Positions 16,760 through 26,305 of a stretch of DNA of 64,000 nt are shown here, piece after piece. This stretch comes from Roseateles_E sp005503085 (GTDB taxonomy: Bacteria; Pseudomonadota; Gammaproteobacteria; Burkholderiales; Burkholderiaceae_C): the NCBI RefSeq assembly GCF_028462495.1, contig NZ_JAQOWX010000007.1, positions 20,005 through 84,004 of the forward strand, read 5' to 3'. The position numbers and the translations under genes were made by a program. The stretch's first letter is position 1, and the number at the start of each line of letters is the position of its first letter. The notes beneath the pieces were generated by a model, which saw only the letters and a list, made by a program, of their open reading frames with translations, made no database searches and was not told the DNA's origin.

Positions 16760-18670
16760 TCAGGGCTGCAGCGTGTACCGCGTCACCAGCCGCCGCCCCG
16801 CGCCGTCCTGGGCCGTCAGCCAGAGTTCGTAGGCCAGCGGCGTCTGGCCGGCCTGGGCCGACAGCGCCGGCAGGCTCAGCGTGCTGGCCGGCGGGAAGGC
16901 GGGCGTGAAGTCGCTGATCGTCACGCTGGCGCTGTAGCGGATCACCGCCCGCACGTTGCTCAGCCGCAGATCGGGATTGGCACTGGCCCAGCTCGACCAG
17001 TTCAGCGTCAGGCCGCTGGCCAGGGCGGCGGCGCTCAGCGGGGCACTCGCACTGACGCCGTCCAGGGCCGGGTGGCGAGCGGCGGCCGGCACGCTGGCAG
17101 GCAGCTCGGCGCGCAGCCAGCTGTTGCGGGTTTCGGCCGTGCCGGCCAGCGTGTAGCTGGCCAGGTAGCGGGCGGCGCGCAAGGTGTCGGCGCCACCCAA
17201 CCAGCCCAGGCTGGTGGGTTGCAGCAAGGTGTCGGAAAGCGCGCCGCTGGCCACGGCCGAGGTCGCGCCGGCGGCCGCGCTGATGCAAAGCCAGCGCTGG
17301 CCGCAATAGGCCAGCGGGATGCTGAAGCCGCCGGGGGTCTGCACCGTGGCCTTGTCAAGCAGCGCCGTGCCGGCACTGTCCTGCGCCTGCAGCAGCAGTT
17401 GCACGCCCAGGCCGGGATTGCTGGCCGGCGCGACGACGCCGGACAGCGCGCCGCTGGCCTCCAGGCCAAGCCAGGAGACCGGCAGCAGGCCGAACTCCAG
17501 CTTCTTGCCATTGCCCTTAAGCAGCCACTTGGGCTTGGTGAGGCTCAGCGCATCGCTGAACAGCGCGACCGTGCTGCCGCTGCTGTCGCTGATCGGCGCG
17601 GCCACCAGCACGCGGTTGCAGCCGGCCGTCACCGCCACATCGTCGGCACAGCCGCTGAGCTGGAAGCGGCCGAACTGCCAGTTCTTCTGCGCATAGCCGG
17701 CCAGCAGCGCCGAGAGCTCGGCGAGCGTGCGGCCGTTGTGGCCCTCATAGCCGACCAGCAGCTCAGAGGCGGCAAAGGTGGCGGCGCTGGCGCCCTGGGC
17801 GATCAGCTTGTTCAGCGCCGCGCCCAGCTCGTCCAGCGTGGCCAGCTCGGGCAGCACCTTGGCGGCGCCGGTGGTGGCCTTCAAGGTGGAGCTGATCGCA
17901 TTGGCCGGCGCCGCATCGGCGCTCTTGGCCAGCTCGGTCTTGGCCGTGGCCAGATCCACCAGCACCTCGACCGGCTGATTGATCAACAGCTTGTTGCCCA
18001 GCTGCAGTTGCTCGACGCCCTTGCTGTTCGTGACCAGGCCGATGCGCAGGCTCTCGATCAGCAGATCCTGGCTATTGCTCTTGACGGCCGCGAAGCCGGC
18101 ATCGCCCAGCAGGTTCAGGGCGGCCGCATCGCTGATCTTCAGTTCGGTCAGCTGGGTCTTGACGATGGTCTTCAGGAAATCGGCGGCGGCGCTGGCCTTG
18201 CCCAGGCTGGCCAGCAGGGCCGCGTTGTCGGCGGCCTTGGCAAACACCGGCCGCGGGTCGGTACCCAGGGCCAGCGCCACGGCGGCGTCGCTCAGCGGGG
18301 TCAGCTGGGCCGTCATCGTCGCGGCAGCGGTCTGCACGGTGCCGTGCAGCACCTGCGGCTGGCCGGCCGCGTCCATGCCGCGCGCCTGCAGCAGCAGCGG
18401 CATCGCCGGGCTCTGGGTCGACAGCGTCAGGCGGTAGGTGCCCTCGACCGGGTGGGCCACGGCCGAGCCGACGCTGGCACCCTTGGCATCGACCACGCTG
18501 ATGCGTGCGCCGCCCAGCGGCGCGCCGACGGCGGCCACGCCGCTGAGCACCAGATCGGCAGCCGGCGTCGTGCCGCTGTCGCCGTCCGCCCCCCCGCCGC
18601 CGCCGCAGGCAAGCAGACACAGGGCGGCCATCAGGCTCAGCGAGCGGGCGGCAATAGAGGGCAAGCGCAT
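16760..18670 (-). CDS. Large secreted lipoprotein, function unknown
   Basis: This is a 636-aa protein with a lipoprotein signal: MRLPSIAARSLSLMAALCLLAC, lipobox LLAC followed by GGGGG. The start at 18670 gives a signal peptide of normal length; upstream in-frame starts would bury it. The mature part begins with a carboxypeptidase-regulatory-like Ig segment (DLVLSGVAAVGAPLGGARISVVDAKGASVGS...), then a long Ala/Leu-rich helical region. No catalytic motif is seen. It is probably anchored to the outer membrane. The 131 bp between it and the 16088 gene shows nothing notable. Confidence 0.8.
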   Translation of the reverse strand: MRLPSIAARSLSLMAALCLLACGGGGGADGDSGTTPAADLVLSGVAAVGAPLGGARISVVDAKGASVGSAVAHPVEGTYRLTLSTQSPAMPLLLQARGMDAAGQPQVLHGTVQTAAATMTAQLTPLSDAAVALALGTDPRPVFAKAADNAALLASLGKASAAADFLKTIVKTQLTELKISDAAALNLLGDAGFAAVKSNSQDLLIESLRIGLVTNSKGVEQLQLGNKLLINQPVEVLVDLATAKTELAKSADAAPANAISSTLKATTGAAKVLPELATLDELGAALNKLIAQGASAATFAASELLVGYEGHNGRTLAELSALLAGYAQKNWQFGRFQLSGCADDVAVTAGCNRVLVAAPISDSSGSTVALFSDALSLTKPKWLLKGNGKKLEFGLLPVSWLGLEASGALSGVVAPASNPGLGVQLLLQAQDSAGTALLDKATVQTPGGFSIPLAYCGQRWLCISAAAGATSAVASGALSDTLLQPTSLGWLGGADTLRAARYLASYTLAGTAETRNSWLRAELPASVPAAARHPALDGVSASAPLSAAALASGLTLNWSSWASANPDLRLSNVRAVIRYSASVTISDFTPAFPPASTLSLPALSAQAGQTPLAYELWLTAQDGAGRRLVTRYTLQP

Positions 18671-18761
18671 GGCAAACGACAACTCGGGCAGGAAGATGCG
18701 GCGAGTATGGCCAGGGCGCACCGGGACAAATGCCGCATCAGCGCCGGAAAGTGCGGCCAAT

Positions 18762-18785
18762 AAAAAACGGCCCGCAGGCCGTTTT
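18762..18785 (-). terminator. Rho-independent terminator
   Basis: AAAACGGCC (18764-18772) and GGCCGTTTT (18777-18785) form a perfect 9-bp stem with a 4-base loop. On the minus strand a run of six T follows, as expected for a terminator of the peptide-binding protein gene that stops at 18806. The base pairing would also allow it to act on the plus strand. Confidence 0.85.
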
Positions 18786-18805
18786 GTCGATCTGTTCGGA
18801 TCCTC

Positions 18806-20389
18806 TTACTTCGGATTGACAGTGACCCAGGCCGTCTCGAACCAGTTGTCGGCGCGGTGCACCACATTGATATTGTTGCGCGCGGCCCAGGGGATGACCT
18901 GGCGGTGCAACGGGATCACATTGACCTGCTCCTTGACCTCCATCAGCGCGGCCTTGATCAGCTGTTCCCGCTTCTTGGCATCGGCCTCGACACTGCTCTG
19001 CGCGGCCAGTTGGTCAAACTTGTCGTTCTTGAAGTTGCCGTAGTTGTAGGCCCCCACGCCCTTCTCGCCGCGGTTGCGCAGCACCGGGGTCATCATGGTC
19101 TCGGCATCGGTGATGGCGCCGCCCCAGCCGTACAGATAGACGCTGGTGTCGAGCTTCTCGACCTTGGGGAAGAAGGTCACGCGCGGCATCGCATTGACCT
19201 TGACCTTGACCTTCAGCTGCGCCCACATCGTGGCCACGGCCAGGCAGATCTCCTCGTCGTTGATATAGCGGTTGTTGGGGCAGTCCAAGGTGACTTCGAA
19301 GCCGTCGGCATAGCCGGCGTCGGCCATCAGCTTGCGGGCGGCGGCGATGTCGAAGGGGTAGCGGGTCTCGATGGCCGGGTCGTTGTAGGAACCCAGCGGC
19401 GAGGGCGTCAGCCCGCCGGTGGGCACCGACAGGCCGTTCATCAGCTTGGTGCGCATCGTTTCGACATCGATGGCCTGGTACAGCGCCTTGCGCACGCGTT
19501 GGTCCTTGAACGGATTCTTGTCGCCCGGCACGGCGCCGTAGAGCAACTTGTCGCGCGCCTGGTCCATGCCCAGCATCACCAGCCGGTTCTCCGGCCCGTC
19601 GACGATCTTCACGCCCTGGGTGTTGCGCAGCCGCGGCACATCGCGCGGCGCCGGGTCCAGCACGAAGTCGATCTCGCCGGACACCAGAGCGGCCAGGCGG
19701 GTCGCGTCATTGCCGATCGGCGTGAACACGATGTCCTGCACATTGCCGTCGAACTTGCCCCACCAGTTCGGGTTGCGCTTGTAGACGGTCTTCACGCTGG
19801 GCTCGCGGGTCACCAGCATATAGGGCCCGGTGCCATTGGCGTTGCGGCTCGTGAAGGCCTCTTCCTTGTTCTTGAAGTCCAGCGGGCGGGTCACCTTGTG
19901 CTGCTCGCTCCAGCTCTTGCTCATGATCCACAGCGTGTCCAGATGCTGCAGAAAGATCGGGTTGAAGGTCTGCAGCTGGAACTCGACGGTCAGGTCGTCG
20001 ATCTTCTTCGGCGTGCCGACGGCGGCCGCATAGACGGCGATCTGCGAGGTCGGCTCCTTGGCGCGGTTGATCGAATACACCACGTCATCGGCGGTCAGCG
20101 GCGAGCCGTCGTGGAACTTGATGCCCGGGCGCAGCTTGAAGCGCCAGACCAGCGGCGAGGGCTGGCTCCACTCGGATGCCAGGCCCGGCACGATATTGAG
20201 CTTGGCATCGCGCTTGGTCAGCCTCTCGTAGACCTGACCGTTCATCATATTGGTCATGCTCTCGTTCTGAGAGTGGGGGTCCATGGTCTGGGGATCACCC
20301 TGACTGGCCCAGCGCAGGGTTTGCGCCTGCACGCTCAGTGCACAGGCGGCGGTGACCAGGCCCAGCAGCAAAAACGGCTTTCTCTTCAT
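18806..20389 (-). CDS. ABC transporter peptide/solute-binding protein (SBP_bac_5 family)
   Basis: This is a 527-aa periplasmic protein of the DppA/OppA type. It has a signal peptide (MKRKPFLLLGLVTAACALSVQAQ), then TLRWASQGDPQTMDPHSQNESMTNMMNGQVYERLT at the mature start, and LRPGIKFHDGSPLTADDVVYSINRAKEP, the classic family signature. It binds oligopeptides or similar solutes for an ABC importer. No permease or ATPase genes are adjacent, so it is a stand-alone receptor here. It is followed by a good terminator at 18762-18785. Confidence 0.93.
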   Translation of the reverse strand: MKRKPFLLLGLVTAACALSVQAQTLRWASQGDPQTMDPHSQNESMTNMMNGQVYERLTKRDAKLNIVPGLASEWSQPSPLVWRFKLRPGIKFHDGSPLTADDVVYSINRAKEPTSQIAVYAAAVGTPKKIDDLTVEFQLQTFNPIFLQHLDTLWIMSKSWSEQHKVTRPLDFKNKEEAFTSRNANGTGPYMLVTREPSVKTVYKRNPNWWGKFDGNVQDIVFTPIGNDATRLAALVSGEIDFVLDPAPRDVPRLRNTQGVKIVDGPENRLVMLGMDQARDKLLYGAVPGDKNPFKDQRVRKALYQAIDVETMRTKLMNGLSVPTGGLTPSPLGSYNDPAIETRYPFDIAAARKLMADAGYADGFEVTLDCPNNRYINDEEICLAVATMWAQLKVKVKVNAMPRVTFFPKVEKLDTSVYLYGWGGAITDAETMMTPVLRNRGEKGVGAYNYGNFKNDKFDQLAAQSSVEADAKKREQLIKAALMEVKEQVNVIPLHRQVIPWAARNNINVVHRADNWFETAWVTVNPK

Positions 20390-20484
20390 TCGGGAACTCC
20401 CAACTGTGAACGTACGGTGGCGCGAGTGTAGGCAGGCGCGGCAGCGCGCCGCCCCTGGGATTCACCTGATGGGGCTAGCCCGGA

Positions 20485-21717
20485 TCAGCCGCGCACAGCG
20501 GGCTTGGCCCAGAGCTCGGCCAGATGGGTGAAGCCCCAGTCCTGGGCCAGTTCGCGGCCCAGGATCTTGTCGCTGCAGCCGGGTGCAGCCAGGTCCAGCA
20601 GCTGCACCGGGATGGGCAGCTTGGACTTGGTCGAGAAGAACACCCGCACAACGGGCGCCACCAGCTTGGCCGGGTTCTGCTCGATGACCACCGCCAGCCT
20701 TCCCGAATGCAGCTTGACCAGCGTGCCGACCGGGAAGATGCCTATGCTTTTGACGAAGGCCTGGAACACCGCCGGGTCGAAATGCCCCTGCCACTGCGCC
20801 ATGCGCTGGATCGAGCCGGCCGGGTCCCAGGCGGTCTTGTAGGGGCGGTTGGAGGTGATCGCGTCATAGACATCGCAGACCGCCCCCATGCGCGCCATCA
20901 GGCTGATCTGCTCGCCGACCAGCTTCTCGGGATAGCCGCTGCCGTCCATCTTCTCGTGGTGGTGCAGGCAGACGTCCAGCGTCGACTGCGGCACCGCGCC
21001 GCCGGCCTTCAGGGCCTGGTAGCCCTGCACCGGGTGGGTGCGCATGGTCGAGAACTCGGCATCGCTGAGCTGGCCAGGCTTGTTCAGCACCTCCAGCGGC
21101 ATCATCATCTTGCCGACATCGTGCAAGAGCCCGGCCAGGCCGGCCTCGCGGACGGTCTGGGTCGACAGGCCGAGCTGGCGCGCCAGCGCCACCATCAGCG
21201 CGCACACCGCCACCGAGTGCATATAGGTGTAGTTGTCCTTGGTCTTGAGCCGCGCCAGGCTGATCAGGGCCGAGGGGTTGCGCTCCACCGAGGCGGTCAC
21301 GTCCTCGACCAGGGGCAGGCATTGCTCGGCATCGATGGCACGACCCATGCGCGCCTCGCCGAACAGGTCCATCACCGCCTGGCGGGACCGATTCACCAAC
21401 TCGCCGGCGCGCGCGAGCTCTTCGCCAAGGCTGACGGGCGCGGGGGCCGGCAGCGGGCTCGGCACGGGCTGGGGCGCAGTGGCGACGGCCGCCACAGCGG
21501 CGGGCGCGAGCGCGACAGGCGCGACCGCAGCCGGCGCCAGCCCCTTGGAGAGATCGATCCAAACCTCCGGCACCCCGCTGCCGCGCAAAGCCGCCAATTC
21601 GGCCGGCTCATTGAGCACGAACTTGGTCTTCCAGAACGGGTGGGAGAGCCAGGACCCCTCCAGCGACTGGATGAACATGCCGAGTTCTACCTGCTGGACC
21701 GGGATCTTCTTGAGCAT
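20485..21717 (-). CDS. HD-GYP domain phosphodiesterase with DUF3391 N-terminus
   Basis: This is a 410-aa predicted cyclic-di-GMP phosphodiesterase. The N-terminal DUF3391 region (MLKKIPVQQVELGMFIQSLEGSW) is followed by an Ala/Pro-rich linker and an HD-GYP domain with LLHDVGKMMMP (HD pair), HPVQGYQAL, HHEKMDGSGYP (the GYP motif) and YDAITSNRPYK. The start at 21717 begins the DUF3391 domain; 15 codons of in-frame extension upstream have no domain sense. It is cytosolic, with no membrane segment. It probably lowers c-di-GMP and so affects motility and biofilm. Confidence 0.92.
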   Translation of the reverse strand: MLKKIPVQQVELGMFIQSLEGSWLSHPFWKTKFVLNEPAELAALRGSGVPEVWIDLSKGLAPAAVAPVALAPAAVAAVATAPQPVPSPLPAPAPVSLGEELARAGELVNRSRQAVMDLFGEARMGRAIDAEQCLPLVEDVTASVERNPSALISLARLKTKDNYTYMHSVAVCALMVALARQLGLSTQTVREAGLAGLLHDVGKMMMPLEVLNKPGQLSDAEFSTMRTHPVQGYQALKAGGAVPQSTLDVCLHHHEKMDGSGYPEKLVGEQISLMARMGAVCDVYDAITSNRPYKTAWDPAGSIQRMAQWQGHFDPAVFQAFVKSIGIFPVGTLVKLHSGRLAVVIEQNPAKLVAPVVRVFFSTKSKLPIPVQLLDLAAPGCSDKILGRELAQDWGFTHLAELWAKPAVRG

Positions 21718-21790
21718 GACGCAGCCGTATGCGAAAGCAACAAGCCTCAGTATCGTGCGCACCGCGCCCCTGCATGCGGCGAACAGGCAT

Positions 21791-21817
21791 AAAAAAGCCG
21801 CCTACAAGAGGCGGCTT
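21791..21817 (-). terminator. Rho-independent terminator of the cytochrome c4 gene
   Basis: AAGCCGCC (21795-21802) and GGCGGCTT (21810-21817) form a perfect 8-bp stem with a 7-base loop. On the minus strand it is followed by a run of T. It lies 24 bp past the cytochrome stop at 21841. Confidence 0.85.
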
Positions 21818-21840
21818 GATGAATATCAAACAAATAGGCT

Positions 21841-22491
21841 TCAGCGCAGCTTGGGCTGCGGCACGACCTTCAGTTCACCCGGCAGCGAGGCCAGGTACTT
21901 GGACATGGCCTTCAGCTCGGCATGGCTGAACTGCTTGACCTGGCCGGCCATGATGGCGTTGCCACGGCCCACGACGGCATTGCCCTCGACCTGGTAGGAC
22001 TTCAGCGCGGCATACAGATAGTCGGCGTGCTGGCCGGCGATCTTGGGGTAGCTGCCGTCGATCGGCTTGCTGAAGTTCGCACCGTGGCAGGAAGCGCAGG
22101 CGCCCTTGTTCAGCAGCTCGGTGACCTGGGCGCTCGCCGGCACGGCCGCCTCGGGCACGGTCGTCGTGCTCTTGCCATGCTGCTCGTAATAGGCCGAGAT
22201 GTCGGCGATGTCCTGCTCCGTGAGGCTCAGCGCGATGCCGCGCATCGTCGGGTGCTTGCGCTCGCCCTTGGCATAGGCGCTCAGCGAGGCGGCGATGTAC
22301 TTGGCGCCCTGGCCCGAGATCATCGGCACCTTGTATACCTCGGGGAAGCTGGACTGATAGCCCGGGATGCCATGGCAGCCGATGCACATGGCCACCTTCT
22401 TCTGCCCGGCGGCCACATCCTGCGCCTGCACCGAGGTCAGGGCTCCGACGGTAGCGGCCAAAGCGAGCGAAATCTGCAGCAGTTTTTTCAT
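21841..22491 (-). CDS. Di-haem cytochrome c4-type protein
   Basis: This is a 216-aa periplasmic electron carrier. A signal peptide (MKKLLQISLALAATVGALTSVQAQ) is followed by two cytochrome c domains, each with a haem-binding motif: CIGCH in the first half and CASCH in the second. Methionine-bearing segments (HPTMRGIA and GRGNAIMAGQ) are candidate axial ligands. The real start is the ATG at 22491; the open frame continues upstream only as antisense to the MoxR gene. C4 cytochromes pass electrons to terminal oxidases. Confidence 0.92.
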   Translation of the reverse strand: MKKLLQISLALAATVGALTSVQAQDVAAGQKKVAMCIGCHGIPGYQSSFPEVYKVPMISGQGAKYIAASLSAYAKGERKHPTMRGIALSLTEQDIADISAYYEQHGKSTTTVPEAAVPASAQVTELLNKGACASCHGANFSKPIDGSYPKIAGQHADYLYAALKSYQVEGNAVVGRGNAIMAGQVKQFSHAELKAMSKYLASLPGELKVVPQPKLR

Positions 22492-22590
22492 GGTCCCGAG
22501 TGTTGTAGTGCTGGGTCTGGATCTGACACCGGGCGCGATTATAGGGGGCCCGTATACTGGCCCGCAGCCCATCTGTCGTTGATCTACACC

Positions 22591-23445
22591 ATGAAGTTTC
22601 AAGGCTCGGACCAATACGTCGCCACCGCCGACCTGATGCTGGCGGTCAATGCCGCCATCACGCTGCAGCGTCCCCTGCTCGTCAAGGGCGAACCCGGCAC
22701 CGGCAAGACCATGCTGGCCGAGGAAGTCGCCCAGGCCCTGAACCTGCCGCTGCTGCAGTGGCATGTGAAGAGCACGACCAAGGCCCAGCAGGGCCTGTAT
22801 GAGTATGACGCGGTGAGCCGGCTGCGTGACAGCCAGCTCTCCGGCATCGAGGGCACGGACAAGGTCCGCAATATCGAGAACTACATCGTCAAGGGCGTGC
22901 TGTGGCAGGCCTTCGAGGCCGATGCGCCGGTGGCCTTGCTGATCGACGAGATCGACAAGGCCGATATCGAGTTCCCCAACGATCTGCTGCGCGAACTCGA
23001 CCGCATGGAGTTCTACTGCTACGAGACGCGCCAGCTGATCAAGGCCAAGCATCGCCCGCTGGTCTTCATCACCTCCAACAACGAGAAGGAGTTGCCCGAC
23101 GCTTTTCTGCGCCGCTGCTTCTTCCACTACATCAAGTTCCCTGATGCGCCGACGATGCAGAAGATCGTCGACGTGCACTTCCCCGACATCAAGTCCGAGA
23201 TGCTGGCCGCCGCGATGAAGACCTTCTTCGACGTGCGCAATCTGCCCGGCCTGAAGAAAAAACCCTCGACCAGCGAGCTGCTGGACTGGCTGAAGCTGCT
23301 GGTGGCCGAGGACATCCCGACCGAGGCGCTGAAGAGCGGCGATGACAAGGTGCTGATCCCGCCGCTGGTGGGCGCCTTGCTGAAGAACGAGCAAGACCTG
23401 ACCCTGTTTGAGAAGCTGGTCTTCATGCAGCGCAACAACCGATGA
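22591..23445 (+). CDS. MoxR-family AAA+ ATPase
   Basis: This is a 284-aa ATPase with Walker A GEPGTGKT (about residues 33-40), Walker B ALLIDEIDKA (about 113-122) and sensor-type FITSNNEKELPDAFLRRC. MoxR ATPases work with von Willebrand A proteins as chaperone-like assembly factors. The matching VWA gene lies 4.2 kb downstream at 27692, with a small membrane protein, an acetyltransferase, a peptidase and an opposite-strand EAL gene between. The ATG at 22591 is divergent from the cytochrome gene, 99 bp away. Confidence 0.92.
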   Translation: MKFQGSDQYVATADLMLAVNAAITLQRPLLVKGEPGTGKTMLAEEVAQALNLPLLQWHVKSTTKAQQGLYEYDAVSRLRDSQLSGIEGTDKVRNIENYIVKGVLWQAFEADAPVALLIDEIDKADIEFPNDLLRELDRMEFYCYETRQLIKAKHRPLVFITSNNEKELPDAFLRRCFFHYIKFPDAPTMQKIVDVHFPDIKSEMLAAAMKTFFDVRNLPGLKKKPSTSELLDWLKLLVAEDIPTEALKSGDDKVLIPPLVGALLKNEQDLTLFEKLVFMQRNNR

Positions 23446-23663
23446 GCAGCCAAGACCTGGGCAAGGCCTTCCGGCAGGGGCTGGCCGACGCCATCGGCTT
23501 CGTGCTCGGCGCGCTGGCCGGCTGGCAGCTCGGCCGCTGGCTGGGCTACGACTTCATCGCCAGCACCGCCTGGGGGGTTCCCGAGCTGATCGGCCTGGCG
23601 CTGATCCTTGTGGGCTGCGGCCTCGGCCGCTGGCTGGCGCGCAAACTGATGCTGAGAGGCTGA
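23442..23663 (+). CDS. Small membrane protein, 73 aa
   Basis: This is a short protein with two hydrophobic stretches (AIGFVLGALAGWQLG and ELIGLALILVGCGLGRWLA), so it is probably an inner-membrane hairpin. Its ATG overlaps the MoxR stop by four bases and its stop touches the next ATG, so it is part of the same operon. I know no specific function. Confidence 0.75.
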   Translation: MSSQDLGKAFRQGLADAIGFVLGALAGWQLGRWLGYDFIASTAWGVPELIGLALILVGCGLGRWLARKLMLRG

Positions 23664-24272
23664 ATGGCAAGCACTGACACGACGGCCATCTGCACACCGG
23701 TCACGCTGAGCGGCCGCCACGCCACGCTGGCACCGCTGGCCCCCGAGCACGAGGCCGGCCTGCAGGCCGCCGTGCGCGAAGGCGAGCTCTGGCAGCTCTG
23801 GTACACCGCGATCCCGACACCCGAAGGCATGGCCGCCGAGATCCGGCGCCGGCTTGATCTGCAAACCAAGCAGAGCATGCTGCCCTTCACGGTCTTCGAT
23901 GCCGACCAGCGCATCGTCGGCATGACCACCTTCATGAATATCGACAACGCGAACCGCCGCGTCGAAATCGGCTCCACCTGGTATGGCAACAGCGTGCAGC
24001 GCAGCCCGCTGAACACCGAGTGCAAGCTGCTGCTGCTGACGCACGCCTTCGAGACGCTCGCCTGCATCGCGGTCGAGTTCCGCACCCACCGCTTCAACAC
24101 GGCCAGCCGCCGCGCGATCGAGCGTCTGGGCGCACAGCTCGACGGCATCCTGCGCTCGCACATGCGCGCCAGCAACGGCACACTGCGCGACACCGCCGTC
24201 TACAGCATCACCGCGACCGAATGGCCCACCGTCAAAACCCATCTGCAATGGCAACTCGCAAAACCCCGCTGA
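23664..24272 (+). CDS. GNAT-family N-acetyltransferase (RimJ/RimL type)
   Basis: This is a 202-aa protein with the GNAT layout of protein N-acetyltransferases: substrate-side TLAPLAPEHEAGLQAAV, central FTVFDADQRIVGMTTFMNID, VEIGSTWYGNSVQRSPLNTECKLLLLTHAFE (acetyl-CoA side), and FRTHRFNTASRRAIERLGAQLDG. It starts directly after the stop of the small membrane protein. The target is unknown; an N-terminal residue of a protein or an amino-acid-like molecule is possible. Confidence 0.88.
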   Translation: MASTDTTAICTPVTLSGRHATLAPLAPEHEAGLQAAVREGELWQLWYTAIPTPEGMAAEIRRRLDLQTKQSMLPFTVFDADQRIVGMTTFMNIDNANRRVEIGSTWYGNSVQRSPLNTECKLLLLTHAFETLACIAVEFRTHRFNTASRRAIERLGAQLDGILRSHMRASNGTLRDTAVYSITATEWPTVKTHLQWQLAKPR

Positions 24273-26305
24273 AGAAAACCCTCAAGAAGACTTTCGACGT
24301 CGACGCCCTGTGGCAGATCGAGCGTGTCGGTGCCCCCAGCCTGTCGCCCGATGGCGCCCAGGCCGTGGCCGCCGTGACCCGCTATTCGATGGAGAGCAAC
24401 AAGGCCCAGTCCGGCCTGTGGCTGCTGTCGACGCTGGGCGGGGCGCCGCGCGCACTGACCAGTGCCGGTGACAAGGACGGCCAGCCGCAGTGGAGCCCGC
24501 AGGGCGACCGGATTGCCTTCATCGCGCGCCGCGAGCAGCAAGGCAGCAAGGATGAGGAAGCCCAGCTCTACCTGATCGCGCCAGACGGCGGCGAGGCCCG
24601 GCGCGTGGGCAGCGTCGCCACCGGCGTCGAGGCCTTCAAGTGGTTTCCGGACGGCAAGCGCATCGCCTTCATCTCCTGGGTCTGGCCCGGGCTGAAGGGC
24701 GCGGCTGCCCAGGCCAAGGCGCACAAGGAGTTCAAGGAGCGCAAGGCGACTGGCTACGTCACCAGCGAGGCGGTCTACCGCTACTGGGACCATCATGTGC
24801 CGATGGGCCGGGTCGCGCATCTGCATGTGATGGATGTGGCCACCGGCAAGACCCGCGACCTGTTCGAGGGCACGGACATCGAACTCACCCGCGCCGACCC
24901 CGACGCCAACTGCTTCGATATCGCACCGGACGGCAAGCGCATCGTGTTCGCCTTCGACCCCGCCGCCGAGAAACGCCTGGACAACCGCTACGCGCTGGCC
25001 GAGGTCGAACTCAAGAGCGGCGTGATCCGCACGCTGCTGCAGGACAAGGACTGGGATCTGCAGGCACCGCGCTACAGCCACGCCGGCCAGCACCTGGCCT
25101 TCCTGGCCAGCCACCAGGGCAAGAAGCACACCATGCCCTCGCAGCTGGCGGTGCTGGACACGCAGGGCCACTGGGCCGTGCTGTCGGAGCACTGGGACTA
25201 CGAGGTCACCGCGCCGCTGCGCTGGGACGAGGACGATCTGGGCGTTCTGTTCGGCGCCGAGGAGCGCGGCCGGCGCCATCTCTGGCGCTTCGACGTCAAG
25301 ACCTGCGAGGCCTTCAAGCTCTTCGAGGGCGGCAACGCGACGGCCTTCGCGCTGGAAGCCGGCACCCTGGTCGTGCAGCACGACAGCGTCCAGCACCCGC
25401 CGCGCCTGTCGGTGGTCGTCAGCGAGGGTGATGAGGAGGGCCGGGGTCAGGTCATCAGCCGTATCGAGTCCTTCAACGACACGCTGCTGGCCGACTACAC
25501 CTTCTGCCGCCACGAGGAGGTGGTCTACAAGGGCGCCCAGGGCGACGATGTGCAGATGTGGCTGGTCTACCCGCCCGGCTTCGATGCGAAGAAGAAATAC
25601 CCGGTGATGCACCTGATCCACGGCGGCCCGCACACGGCCTTCGGCGACAGCTGGCACTTCCGCTGGAACCATCAGGTCTTCGCGTCGCAGGGTTATGTGC
25701 TGGCCTGCGTCAACTATCACGGCTCCTCGAGCTTTGGCTACCAGTTCCTCGACTCGATCACCCAGCGCTGGGGCGAGTTGGAGCTGCAGGACGTCGAGGC
25801 CGGCACCGACTGGATACTCAAAAAGCCCTGGGCCGACAAGAAGCGCGTCTTCGCCACCGGCGGCAGCTACGGCGGCTATATGGTCGCCTGGATGAACGGC
25901 CATGTGAAACCGGGCCGCTACCAGGCCTATGTCTGCCACGCCGGCTGCTACGACTGGCAGGCCATGTTCGCCGACGATGCCTACACCTGGCATGCCAAGG
26001 AACTCGGCGCCTGGTACTGGGACGATGCCGCCAAGGTGGCCTCGCAAAGCCCGCACGCCTTCGCGAAGCACATGGCCACGCCGACCCTGGTGATCCATGG
26101 CGCGCTGGACTACCGCGTGCCCGATGCCCAGGGTCTGGCCTACTACAACACGCTGAAGGCCAAGGGCGTCGACGCGCGCCTGCTCTGGTACCCCGACGAG
26201 AACCACTGGATCCTGAAGCCGCGCAACAGCAAGCTCTGGTACGGCGAGTTCTTCGGCTGGCTGGCCAAGCACGACCTGGCACCGAGCCGCACGAAGAAGG
26301 CCTGA
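24248..26305 (+). CDS. S9-family peptidase (acylaminoacyl/prolyl oligopeptidase type)
   Basis: This is a 685-aa serine peptidase with no signal peptide. An N-terminal seven-bladed beta-propeller (repeated SPDGAQAVAAV, SPQGDRIAFIAR, FPDGKRIAFISWVW and APDGKRIVFAF segments) is followed by an alpha/beta hydrolase domain. The triad is visible: Ser in FATGGSYGGYMVAW, Asp in HGALDYRVPDAQG and His in YPDENHWI. It trims small peptides or acyl-amino acids. The chosen ATG at 24248 overlaps the acetyltransferase gene by 25 bp; longer in-frame starts lie deep inside that gene. Confidence 0.92.
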   Translation: MATRKTPLKKTLKKTFDVDALWQIERVGAPSLSPDGAQAVAAVTRYSMESNKAQSGLWLLSTLGGAPRALTSAGDKDGQPQWSPQGDRIAFIARREQQGSKDEEAQLYLIAPDGGEARRVGSVATGVEAFKWFPDGKRIAFISWVWPGLKGAAAQAKAHKEFKERKATGYVTSEAVYRYWDHHVPMGRVAHLHVMDVATGKTRDLFEGTDIELTRADPDANCFDIAPDGKRIVFAFDPAAEKRLDNRYALAEVELKSGVIRTLLQDKDWDLQAPRYSHAGQHLAFLASHQGKKHTMPSQLAVLDTQGHWAVLSEHWDYEVTAPLRWDEDDLGVLFGAEERGRRHLWRFDVKTCEAFKLFEGGNATAFALEAGTLVVQHDSVQHPPRLSVVVSEGDEEGRGQVISRIESFNDTLLADYTFCRHEEVVYKGAQGDDVQMWLVYPPGFDAKKKYPVMHLIHGGPHTAFGDSWHFRWNHQVFASQGYVLACVNYHGSSSFGYQFLDSITQRWGELELQDVEAGTDWILKKPWADKKRVFATGGSYGGYMVAWMNGHVKPGRYQAYVCHAGCYDWQAMFADDAYTWHAKELGAWYWDDAAKVASQSPHAFAKHMATPTLVIHGALDYRVPDAQGLAYYNTLKAKGVDARLLWYPDENHWILKPRNSKLWYGEFFGWLAKHDLAPSRTKKA

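Noticed and set aside
22492..23394. Minus-strand extension of the cytochrome c4 frame
   Set aside because: The extension is antisense to the MoxR gene; the signal peptide start at 22491 is clear.
24200..26272. A 690-codon minus-strand frame
   Set aside because: It is antisense to the S9 peptidase with its intact triad; no protein-like motifs.
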